Assembly (NCBI RefSeq): GCF_001425685.1
Contig: NZ_LMCY01000003.1
Span: 341,863-396,599, forward strand
DNA length: 54,737 bases
Origin: Massilia sp. Root335
GTDB taxonomy: Bacteria > Pseudomonadota > Gammaproteobacteria > Burkholderiales > Burkholderiaceae_D
Direction of reading: 5' to 3'
Positions 48,574 to 54,737 of this stretch are shown in pieces; positions within the stretch are counted from its first letter, which is position 1; every line of letters starts with the position of its first letter. The position numbers and the translations under genes are program-made. The notes beneath the pieces are model-generated. The model searched no databases and had not been told where the DNA came from. It worked only from the letters and a program-made list of their open reading frames with translations.

Positions 48574-49731
48574 ATGACGACTCACGACGGCGCGGCGCGC
48601 ATCCACTGGATCGAACACGGCGAGGAACGCTCGGCGCACTGGCGCTCGGAAAGCGGCTGGCCGGCGCCCCGCAAGGTCGTGCTCGCCGACGACACGATGA
48701 ATGCCGACACGGCCTGGCGTCTCGCGCTGGACGGCACCGCGCTGCTGTGGCGCGGCGACTTCCAGAACGCGCGCCAGTTGCTGCAGGCGCTCGTGCGCCG
48801 CGTCGACCACAAGGGCCCGCGGGCCCGGCGCGCCAAGCCCGGCAAGGCCGCCACGTCGCTCACCGAACAATTCCACCGCCACCGCCTCGCGCAACTGCAG
48901 CGCGCACGCACGCTGGCAATGCTCCTGGTCCCGTTCGATGCCGGCCACGCGATTCCGCTGCGCCGGGCGCCCGACGTGCACGAGGCGTGCACGGAAGCGT
49001 ATGGGCCGGCGGCCGAGCCGTACGTGGCGTCGCTGCGCGAACTGCTGGGCGTGATCGGCGCGCACGAATGGCGCCGCAAGGGCGTGTTCATCCCGGCCCT
49101 CGACGAGCGTATCCACCCCTGGTACGGCGTGTTCTCGCCCGTGCGCGGCGAATACGTCGAGCTCGTCGCGCAGGCGCCGCTGCCGGCGGACGCCAAGCTC
49201 GCGTTCGACATCGGCGCCGGCACCGGCGTGCTGTCGGCCGTGCTGGCGCACCGCGGCCTGCAAGGCGTGCTCGCCACCGACATGGACGAGCGCGCACTCG
49301 GCTGCGCCCGCGCCAACGTCGAGCGCCTCGGCCTCGCCGGGCAGGTGGAAGTCGTGCGGGCCGACCTGTATCCCGAGGGCAGCGCCGACCTCGTCGTCTG
49401 CAATCCGCCCTGGCTGCCGGGCAAGCCGAGTTCCGCCATCGAATACGCCGTCTACGATCCGGACAGCCGCATGCTCAGGGGCTTTCTCGCCGGACTGAAG
49501 GCGCATCTGCGCGCCAATGGCGAAGGCTGGCTCATCCTGTCCGACCTGGCCGAGCACCTGGGTCTGCGTTCGCGCGATCAATTGCTCGGCTGGATAAGCG
49601 ATGCGGGCCTGGACGTCACCGGCCGCCATGACATCCGTCCCACGCATGCCAAGGCCAGCGATCCCGACGATCCCCTGGCGGCGGCGCGCATGGCCGAGGT
49701 GACGTCGCTGTGGCGCCTGCGCGCGGCATGA
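48574..49731 (+). CDS. Class I SAM-dependent methyltransferase with NPPW motif
   Basis: The 385-residue protein has a ~190-residue N-terminal region, then a methyltransferase domain with the SAM-binding FDIGAGTGVLSAVLA, the acidic loop ATDMDERALG and the catalytic VCNPPWLPGK. NPPW/NPPY enzymes methylate planar amide or amino groups: adenine N6, guanine N2, or glutamine as in PrmC. The N-terminal region resembles the substrate-recognition part of RlmG- or PrmB-like proteins but I cannot name it. ATG 48574 follows GGAACGGCG. It probably forms a unit with the small zinc-ribbon gene upstream. Confidence 0.85.
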   Translation: MTTHDGAARIHWIEHGEERSAHWRSESGWPAPRKVVLADDTMNADTAWRLALDGTALLWRGDFQNARQLLQALVRRVDHKGPRARRAKPGKAATSLTEQFHRHRLAQLQRARTLAMLLVPFDAGHAIPLRRAPDVHEACTEAYGPAAEPYVASLRELLGVIGAHEWRRKGVFIPALDERIHPWYGVFSPVRGEYVELVAQAPLPADAKLAFDIGAGTGVLSAVLAHRGLQGVLATDMDERALGCARANVERLGLAGQVEVVRADLYPEGSADLVVCNPPWLPGKPSSAIEYAVYDPDSRMLRGFLAGLKAHLRANGEGWLILSDLAEHLGLRSRDQLLGWISDAGLDVTGRHDIRPTHAKASDPDDPLAAARMAEVTSLWRLRAA

Positions 49732-49738
49732 ATGCGGT

Positions 49739-49855
49739 ACGGGCGTGGCCGGAGCGCCGCGTGCGCACGTGCCGGATGACGGGCGTGGCCGAAGCGCCAT
49801 GCGCAAACGCCGGATGACGCGCGCGGCCGAACGCCGTGTACGCACGCGCCGAATG
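49739..49855. repeat. Three degenerate ~39-bp tandem repeats before tRNA-fMet
   Basis: Three head-to-tail units (49739-49778, 49779-49816, 49817-49855) share the frame ACGGGCGTGGCCG, then AGCGCC, then a GCGCA(A/C) stretch and end with GCCGGATG or GCCGAATG. They lie between the methyltransferase stop and the tRNA promoter. They are too few and contiguous for a CRISPR. Confidence 0.85.
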
Positions 49856-49874
49856 AGCAACTGTGCAACCCGAT

Positions 49875-49903
49875 TTGCGCTTCGGCGCCGAACCGGTTAA
49901 AAT
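49875..49903 (+). promoter_or_regulatory. Promoter of tRNA-fMet
   Basis: TTGCGC (49875-49880) and TAAAAT (49898-49903) are separated by 17 bp. The start would fall about 5 nt before the tRNA, leaving almost no leader. Confidence 0.75.
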
Positions 49904-49915
49904 AGCGTTCTCAGA

Positions 49916-49992
49916 CGCGGGGTGGAGCAGTCTGGCAGCTCGTCGGGCTCATAACCCGAAGGTCACAGGTTCAAATCCTGTCCCCGCAACCA
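49916..49992 (+). tRNA. Initiator tRNA-fMet (CAT)
   Basis: A 77-nt tRNA with encoded CCA. It has the initiator features: an unpaired C1-A72 end (CGCGGGG with CCCCGCA), three G-C pairs in the anticodon stem (GGG-CTCATAA-CCC) and anticodon CAT. The T arm reads CAGG-TTCAAATC-CTG. Confidence 0.98.
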
Positions 49993-50005
49993 AATACCGT
50001 AACAA

Positions 50006-50038
50006 CAAGCCCGACTCTTGCAGCCGGGCTTTTGTTTT
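50006..50038 (+). terminator. Terminator after tRNA-fMet
   Basis: AAGCCCG and CGGGCTT arms (50007-50013 with 50025-50031) with an 11-nt loop are followed by TTTGTTTT. It begins 14 bp after the tRNA and ends just before a small coding sequence. Confidence 0.85.
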
Positions 50039-50055
50039 CTGGGCCAGTGCAGCGC

Positions 50056-50331
50056 ATGAGAGACAAGAAAGACAACGCGACCTTCGACCTGCCCGGCTTC
50101 GAGCCGGCGCCGCACGACGATACCGCCGCTGTCTCTGCCGCTGCGCCGTTCGATCCTTCCGCCGACCCTGCGCCGGCACCCAAACGCACCCGCGCGCGGC
50201 GCACGTTGCCGAAGCAGGAACAACTGATGCTGGTCGACCTGGCGCACACGGATGCGACCGGTCTGCCGGTCTGGAAACACGATCCCGATCTCGACCTGAC
50301 CGGCTTGCCTGTCTGGAAGCCGGCGGCCTGA
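50056..50331 (+). CDS. Small hypothetical protein with TGLPVWK repeat
   Basis: A 91-residue protein: acidic start (KKDNATFDLPGFEP), an Ala/Pro-rich linker, a basic patch (KRTRARRTLPKQEQ), and an end with two copies of TGLPVWK separated by ten residues. No membrane helix or signal peptide. I do not know the family; gene-like codon use and the internal repeat suggest it is real. It lies just behind the tRNA-fMet terminator, so it depends on read-through or a promoter I cannot see, and 62 bp before dbpA. Confidence 0.65.
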   Translation: MRDKKDNATFDLPGFEPAPHDDTAAVSAAAPFDPSADPAPAPKRTRARRTLPKQEQLMLVDLAHTDATGLPVWKHDPDLDLTGLPVWKPAA

Positions 50332-50393
50332 GCGGCAACCAAACGCCGCCCGACGCGGCAAACCAACCGCCGCGCTCGGGCGCGGCCGACGAC

Positions 50394-51806
50394 ATGTCCG
50401 ACACCGCCTTTTCCTCGCTGCTGCTGGCAGCTCCCTTCCTGGCCAACCTGGACCAGCTCGGCTATAAACAGATGACGCCCGTGCAGGCGGCCACGCTCCC
50501 GCTGGCCCTCGAAGGCCGCGACCTGATCGCGCAGGCAAAGACGGGCAGCGGCAAGACGGCCGCGTTCGGCATCGGCATGCTGCTGAAACTGAATCCGACC
50601 CTGTTCGCCGTGCAGGGCCTCGTCATGTGCCCGACGCGCGAGCTGGCCGACCAGGTCGCGAACGAGCTGCGCCGGCTGGCGCGCGGCATCGGCAACGTCA
50701 AGGTCGTCGTGCTGACGGGCGGCATCCCGATGCGGCCGCAGATCGCCAGCCTGGAATTCGGCGCGCACATCGTCGTCGGCACGCCAGGGCGCATCCGCGA
50801 TCACCTGCAGCGCGGCACGCTCGACCTCGCGCGCCTGCGCACCCTCGTGCTGGACGAAGCCGACCGGATGACCGACATGGGGTTCTACGACGAGATCGCC
50901 GCGATCGTGCACGCCTGCCCCGCGCATCGCCAGACCTTGCTGTTCTCCGCGACCTATCCCGACGACATCCGCGTCGCCACCGCACGCTTCCTGCGCGATC
51001 CGCTCGACGTGGCGGTCGACACCGCGCACGCGCCGGCCCGCATCGAGCAACGCTTCTACGAGATCGGCTTCGACGGGCGCGTGGATGCCGTGGCGCAGTT
51101 GCTGCGGCATCACCGGCCCGAGTCCGCGATCGCGTTCTGCAACACGAAGGCGCGCTGCCGCGAGGTGGCCGACGCGCTGCGCGAGCGCGGCTTTTCCGCG
51201 CTGGCCCTGTACGGCGAAATGGAACAACGCGAGCGCGACGAGACGCTCGTGCGCTTCGCCAACCGCAGTTGCGCGGTGCTCGTCGCCACCGACGTCGCGG
51301 CGCGCGGCATCGATATCGCCGGGCTGGCAGCGGTCATCAACGTGGACGTCTCCAAGGACCCGGAAGTGCACGTGCACCGCGTCGGCAGGACGGGACGCGC
51401 GGGCGCGGCCGGCCTGGCGCTGTCGCTGTGCGCGCCGAACGAAAAACGCTGGGTCCGGCTGATCGAGGACGCGCAGGGCTTCACGGCCGAGTGGCACGCC
51501 CTCGCCGAGCTTGGCGACGATGCCGACGCTGTGGTCGATCCGGCGCCGATGGTGACGCTGTGCGTGTCGGGCGGCAAGAAGGACAAGCTGCGGCCCGGCG
51601 ACCTGCTGGGCGCGCTGACCGGCGATGCGGGCTTGCTGAAGGAACAGGTCGGCAAGATCAATATCTTCGAATTCGTCAGCTACGTCGCGCTCGACCGCCG
51701 CATCGCGCACCAGGCATTCGACCGGCTGAACGACGGCAATCCGCTGGGCCCGGATTTCGGCGTCATCAAGGGCCGCAACTTCAAGATGCGCTTCATCGAA
51801 GACTGA
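50394..51806 (+). CDS. dbpA: ATP-dependent RNA helicase DbpA
   Basis: DbpA is a DEAD-box helicase directed to hairpin 92 of 23S rRNA during 50S assembly. The 470-residue protein has the Q motif (GYKQMTPVQAATLP), motif I AKTGSGKT, motif II VLDEADRM, motif III FSATYP and motif VI HRVGRTGRAG, and ends in the DbpA RNA-binding RRM-like domain (KKDKLRPGDLLGALTGDAG, then VIKGRNFKMRFIED). Length matches E. coli (457). The start is ATG 50394; the frame is open much further upstream through the tRNA, which is an artefact of composition. Confidence 0.95.
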   Translation: MSDTAFSSLLLAAPFLANLDQLGYKQMTPVQAATLPLALEGRDLIAQAKTGSGKTAAFGIGMLLKLNPTLFAVQGLVMCPTRELADQVANELRRLARGIGNVKVVVLTGGIPMRPQIASLEFGAHIVVGTPGRIRDHLQRGTLDLARLRTLVLDEADRMTDMGFYDEIAAIVHACPAHRQTLLFSATYPDDIRVATARFLRDPLDVAVDTAHAPARIEQRFYEIGFDGRVDAVAQLLRHHRPESAIAFCNTKARCREVADALRERGFSALALYGEMEQRERDETLVRFANRSCAVLVATDVAARGIDIAGLAAVINVDVSKDPEVHVHRVGRTGRAGAAGLALSLCAPNEKRWVRLIEDAQGFTAEWHALAELGDDADAVVDPAPMVTLCVSGGKKDKLRPGDLLGALTGDAGLLKEQVGKINIFEFVSYVALDRRIAHQAFDRLNDGNPLGPDFGVIKGRNFKMRFIED

Positions 51807-51833
51807 GCCAGGGCCGCCTGCGCGGCCGGCCAC

Positions 51834-51851
51834 TTTGTAACATTTGTAACA
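51834..51851 (+). promoter_or_regulatory. Tandem TTTGTAACA direct repeat upstream of the pseudokinase gene
   Basis: Two perfect 9-bp copies of TTTGTAACA stand side by side about 80 bp before the next gene, in otherwise GC-rich DNA and just after a GGCCGC/GCGGCC hairpin. Tandem TGTAAC half-sites of this kind are bound by OmpR-family response regulators. The regulator is not identified. Confidence 0.5.
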
Positions 51852-51930
51852 GGCGCGCACGGTTGAGCAGAGCGCGGGGCATGGGACCTCCAAATCTGGC
51901 ATGATTTTGCCAAGCCCATGCCTTAGCAAA

Positions 51931-53160
51931 ATGACCAGCCTAACTACCATCGGACCGGAGCAGCATCACCTCGAAGGCCGCACCGTCAGGGACATCGTCG
52001 AATACAGTCCCGAGCAGGTCAACGAGGTCTGGTGCCGCAAGATCTTCCGCCAGATCCTGCAGTCGCTCGAATTGCAGTACGCGATGCACATGCCGCATCG
52101 CGCCATCACGCCCGACACGATCGTGTTCCACGAAAATGGCGAGCCCCTGCTCATCCCCACCGACGTCGGCCCGCCGGACGCGCAGGAGAGCGACGACCTG
52201 AACGCGCTGGCGCGCATCGTCCATTACGCGATCACGCACGAGCTCGCGCCCGCCGGACCGCTGGCAGGCCGGGCGGAGGGCTATAGCGACTCCCTCGTCA
52301 CGGCCGTGGACCGCTGCATGGATCCCGACCCGGCGCGCCGTCCGCGCAGCATCGGGGAATTGCGCGACCTGCTCGGCATCGTCCCGCTCGGGCCGGCCGT
52401 GGGCGCCGCGGCGGTACCGCACATGCACGCGGCACCGGACGCCGTCGCGCCGCAGCCGGGCCCCGCAGATCCACCTGCCGTCGCGCCTGACGCCGGCACC
52501 CTGCGTGCGGCGGCGTCCGGCGGCGCCGGCCTGCCCGCCTTCATGCAGGGCGCCGAACGGCCGCGCCGGGCATTCAGCCTGAGCCGCTGGCAACGCTGGG
52601 CCGTCGCGGCGGGCGGCGGCGCGGTCCTCGTCGCGCTCGTCGTCACCATGTTCGCCGAGATGCGCGACACGGGCTCCTTCGACCACATCGTGCTGACCCT
52701 GCCGCAGCAAGGCGACGGGACACGCGCCGCAGACAACGGTCCCAATCCGGCAGGCAGCGCGACGGAAAGCAGCGCGGGCTATCCCGCCTCGGCGCCCCAG
52801 GCATCGGTGGCGCCCGACGCGAACGCGGCCGGCCCCACCGCCGACGGCGCCGCCGCGGCGCCGGCGGCCGCCCTGGCAGCTGCCGGCGCGCAAGACCGCC
52901 CGCTGCCTGCGAGCCGCCTGCCGGGCGTCGTCGTGACGCCGAACGGCAATCTGTACAGGCTGCAAATCCAGCCCTGGGGCATCGTCTACGTGGATGGCGT
53001 CGACCGCGGCGTCAGCCCGCCCGTCAAACGCCTCGTGCTGACGCCCGGCCGCCACGCGATCCGCGTCACGAACCCGAATTTCCACGACCGCGTGCTCGAG
53101 GTCGACACGGCGAGCGGCGATGGCCTGATCGGCGTCGACTTCAACGACGAGTCCCGATGA
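51931..53160 (+). CDS. Membrane protein with half pseudokinase domain and PEGA domain
   Basis: The 409-residue protein starts with a region matching the C-lobe of a Ser/Thr kinase: LQYAMHMPHRAITPDTIVF occupies the HRD loop and PTDVG replaces DFG, but the catalytic Asp and Lys are missing (HRAITPDTI), and there is no N-lobe or glycine loop. PARRPRSIGELRDLLG is the usual kinase end. A Pro/Ala linker, one membrane helix (about residues 200-218), an Ala-rich stretch and a C-terminal PEGA domain (WGIVYVDGVDRGVSPPVKRL) follow. It should be an inactive sensor or scaffold with PEGA in the periplasm. ATG 51901 is an alternative start. It touches the lipoprotein gene. Confidence 0.8.
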   Translation: MTSLTTIGPEQHHLEGRTVRDIVEYSPEQVNEVWCRKIFRQILQSLELQYAMHMPHRAITPDTIVFHENGEPLLIPTDVGPPDAQESDDLNALARIVHYAITHELAPAGPLAGRAEGYSDSLVTAVDRCMDPDPARRPRSIGELRDLLGIVPLGPAVGAAAVPHMHAAPDAVAPQPGPADPPAVAPDAGTLRAAASGGAGLPAFMQGAERPRRAFSLSRWQRWAVAAGGGAVLVALVVTMFAEMRDTGSFDHIVLTLPQQGDGTRAADNGPNPAGSATESSAGYPASAPQASVAPDANAAGPTADGAAAAPAAALAAAGAQDRPLPASRLPGVVVTPNGNLYRLQIQPWGIVYVDGVDRGVSPPVKRLVLTPGRHAIRVTNPNFHDRVLEVDTASGDGLIGVDFNDESR

Positions 53161-53174
53161 CCGCCCGGAGACCC

Positions 53175-53699
53175 ATGACTATCCAGCGCCCCGCCCGTCC
53201 CCTCGTCCACGCCGTGCTGCTGGCCGTCACGGCCGCCCTGCTCGGCGGGTGCGCCGACTTTCCCGGCTTCGACAGGAAACCGGCGCGCACGCCCAGCCAT
53301 CCGAAGGCGGTCGCGCCGGTGGAACGGGAGGCGCCGCCGCCGCGCGAACCGCCGTCGCGTCCCAGGGAAAGGCCGCGCGACCGCGACCGCGACGAGACGC
53401 CGGCCCCAAGCGCCGGCTTGCAGGAAGGCATCCGCCTGTACAACGACGGCGATTACAACGGCGCGATCCGGCGCCTGTCCGCGCGCGACGTCAACAACGG
53501 CCCGCTCGCCACGCGCCTCACGGCCCTGAAATACATGGCCTTCAGCTATTGCGTGACGTCGCGGCCGGGCCCGTGCCGGCAGGCGTTCGACCGCGCGTTG
53601 CGGCTCGATCCGTCGTTCGACCTGGCGCCGGGCGAGCACGGCCATCCGCTGTGGGGGCCCGTGTTCACCAAGGCCAAACAGGCGGCCACGCCGCGCTGA
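53175..53699 (+). CDS. Lipoprotein, TssQ-like (possible type VI secretion accessory)
   Basis: The 174-residue protein has a lipoprotein signal (VHAVLLAVTAALLGGC, lipobox LGGC), an Arg/Pro/Asp-rich linker, and a small TPR-like domain: LQEGIRLYNDGDYNGAIRRL, then LKYMAFSYCVTSRPGPCRQA and PGEHGHPLWGPVFTKAK. This layout resembles the TssQ family of type VI-associated lipoproteins; the match is from memory of the family and no other T6SS gene is in the window. ATG 53175 is preceded by GGAG; ATG 53157 would overlap the upstream stop (ATGA). Either way it is cotranscribed with the pseudokinase-PEGA gene. Confidence 0.7.
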   Translation: MTIQRPARPLVHAVLLAVTAALLGGCADFPGFDRKPARTPSHPKAVAPVEREAPPPREPPSRPRERPRDRDRDETPAPSAGLQEGIRLYNDGDYNGAIRRLSARDVNNGPLATRLTALKYMAFSYCVTSRPGPCRQAFDRALRLDPSFDLAPGEHGHPLWGPVFTKAKQAATPR

Positions 53700-53727
53700 C
53701 CGCGGCCGGCCCCGGACCGCGCGCCAC

Positions 53728-54737
53728 ATGAGCACCGTGCCCGCCCACTGCGACCGCCCGCTGGCCGACAGCACCCCGGCCAGCGGCCATGCCGCGCATC
53801 CGAACCTCGTGCTGGCCACGTCGATCCTGGCCAGCAGCCTCGCGTTCATCGACGGCTCGGTCGTCAACGTGGGCCTGTCCGCCATCGGCCACGACCTGGG
53901 CGGTGCGGGCGCGAACCTGTCGTGGGTGGTCAGCGGCTATCTCTTGCCGCTGAGTTCCCTGTTACTGCTGGGCGGCGCCGCCGGCGACCGCTACGGCCGG
54001 CGCCGCATCCTGCTTGCCGGCATCGCGGCGTTCGCGCTCGCCTCGCTGCTGTGCGCGTGGGCGCCACGCCTGTGGCTGCTCGTCGGCGGGCGCGTGCTGC
54101 AGGGCGTCGGCGCCGCCCTGCTGCTGCCGAACAGCCTCGCCATCCTCGGCGCCACATTCGAAGGCAAGGCGCGCGGCCGCGCGATCGGGATCTGGGCCGC
54201 GGCCGGCGCCGCCGCGGGCGCCATCGGGCCGCTGCTCGGCGGCTGGCTGATCGACACGGTTGGCTGGCGCGCCGTCTTTTACATCAACCTGCCCATCGCG
54301 GCGCTGGCGATGCTGCTCGGCTGGCGCTACGTGCGCGTGCCGCGCGGCGACAAGCCGGTCGCGCTCGATCCGGCCGGGGCCCTGCTGGCCAGCGCCGGCC
54401 TCGGCTGCCTGACGTGGGGACTGGCCGCCGCCTCGGCCGACAAGGGCGTGACGACGACGTCCAGCCTGGCGATGGCGGCCGGCGTCGTCGTCCTGCTCGC
54501 GTTCCTGTGGGTCGAGCGGCGCGCCGGCGACAAGGCCATGCTGCCGCTGAAACTGTTCGGGTCGCACGGTTTCTCCGGCCTGAACCTGATGACGTTCCTG
54601 CTGTACGGCGCGCTGGGCGCGCTGATGCTGCTCGTGCCCTATGTGCTGATCCAGGCCCTGCACTACACGGCCAAGCAGGCGGGCGCGGCGCTGCTGCCGT
54701 TCCCGATCGTCCTGGCGATCGGCTCGCCGCTGATGGG
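53728..54737 (+). CDS. DHA2-family MFS transporter (partial, cut by window end)
   Basis: An open frame runs from ATG 53728 to the end of the window, so at least 336 residues are present and the C terminus is missing. It shows the 14-helix DHA2 drug/proton antiporter motifs: IDGSVVNVGL (motif D1), GDRYGRRRILL (motif A), the GRVLQGVGAALLLPNSLA helix, and GAAAGAIGPLLGGWL (motif C). Related proteins export quaternary amines, dyes and antibiotics. It starts 28 bp after the lipoprotein gene on the same strand and could be cotranscribed, but has no evident functional tie to it. Confidence 0.9.
   Translation, partial: MSTVPAHCDRPLADSTPASGHAAHPNLVLATSILASSLAFIDGSVVNVGLSAIGHDLGGAGANLSWVVSGYLLPLSSLLLLGGAAGDRYGRRRILLAGIAAFALASLLCAWAPRLWLLVGGRVLQGVGAALLLPNSLAILGATFEGKARGRAIGIWAAAGAAAGAIGPLLGGWLIDTVGWRAVFYINLPIAALAMLLGWRYVRVPRGDKPVALDPAGALLASAGLGCLTWGLAAASADKGVTTTSSLAMAAGVVVLLAFLWVERRAGDKAMLPLKLFGSHGFSGLNLMTFLLYGALGALMLLVPYVLIQALHYTAKQAGAALLPFPIVLAIGSPLM

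Noticed and set aside
49739..49855. CRISPR array
   Set aside because: The three units are contiguous with no spacers and differ from one another; no cas genes are present.
49863..50393. N-terminal extension of dbpA running through tRNA-fMet
   Set aside because: The frame is open by composition only; DbpA homology begins at the ATG at 50394.

Overview
The window is high-GC DNA from a betaproteobacterium, most likely an Oxalobacteraceae member of the Massilia/Telluria type. I infer this from the gene orders (lepA-lepB-rnc-era-recO-pdxJ-acpS-uvrC-pgsA; rpoE next to a YgfX-like gene and fabF; yceD-rpmF-plsX-fabHDG-acpP-fabF), from a PEP-CTERM protein and from protein sequence character. No search was possible, so the genus is inference. 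Nearly all of it is chromosomal core; no prophage, CRISPR array or plasmid genes are visible.

Layout. 1-9.8 kb: a leftward housekeeping operon running lepA, lepB, a DUF4845 gene, rnc, era, recO, pdxJ, acpS, uvrC, pgsA, followed by a near-consensus promoter firing out of the window. 10.2-14.0 kb: an accessory block between lepA and a glutaredoxin gene, with a zincin-like protein (+), a REP-like repeat cluster, and a two-gene unit (-) of a PLP amino-acid decarboxylase and an ATP-grasp ligase. 14.1-17.7 kb: the envelope-stress module (rpoE, a shortened rseA, mucD, glutaredoxin) with no rseB, then a YgfX-like gene. 17.8-24.3 kb: the fatty-acid/phospholipid cluster with rpmF and yceD. 24.4-30.1 kb: divergent maf and a tetrapyrrole-methylase-family gene, then an EAL-HDOD protein, rlmJ with a long disordered tail, and aceA. 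30.6-41.6 kb: a PEP-CTERM protein, clpB behind a heat-shock type promoter, a fluoride-type ClC antiporter and crcB, moaE, a DUF349 protein, a hemerythrin-like protein and a YcaQ-family glycosylase. 41.7-48.3 kb: sbcD and sbcC separated by an IS110-family element. 48.3-54.7 kb: a small Cys/His-rich protein, a methyltransferase, initiator tRNA-fMet, a small hypothetical, dbpA, a half pseudokinase-PEGA membrane protein, a TssQ-like lipoprotein and the start of a DHA2-type MFS transporter.

Most notable: (1) the IS110 element sits exactly at the TAATG stop/start overlap of sbcD-sbcC, rebuilds the sbcC ATG, and its non-coding end can fold into two guide-loop structures expected of a bridge RNA, with matches to the reconstructed target and to its own end; (2) the decarboxylase/ATP-grasp pair looks like an uncharacterised amide-forming pathway; (3) the sigma-E module has a membrane-less anti-sigma factor and no RseB; (4) a kinase-fold remnant linked to PEGA and TssQ-like proteins may be an accessory envelope or type VI secretion module.
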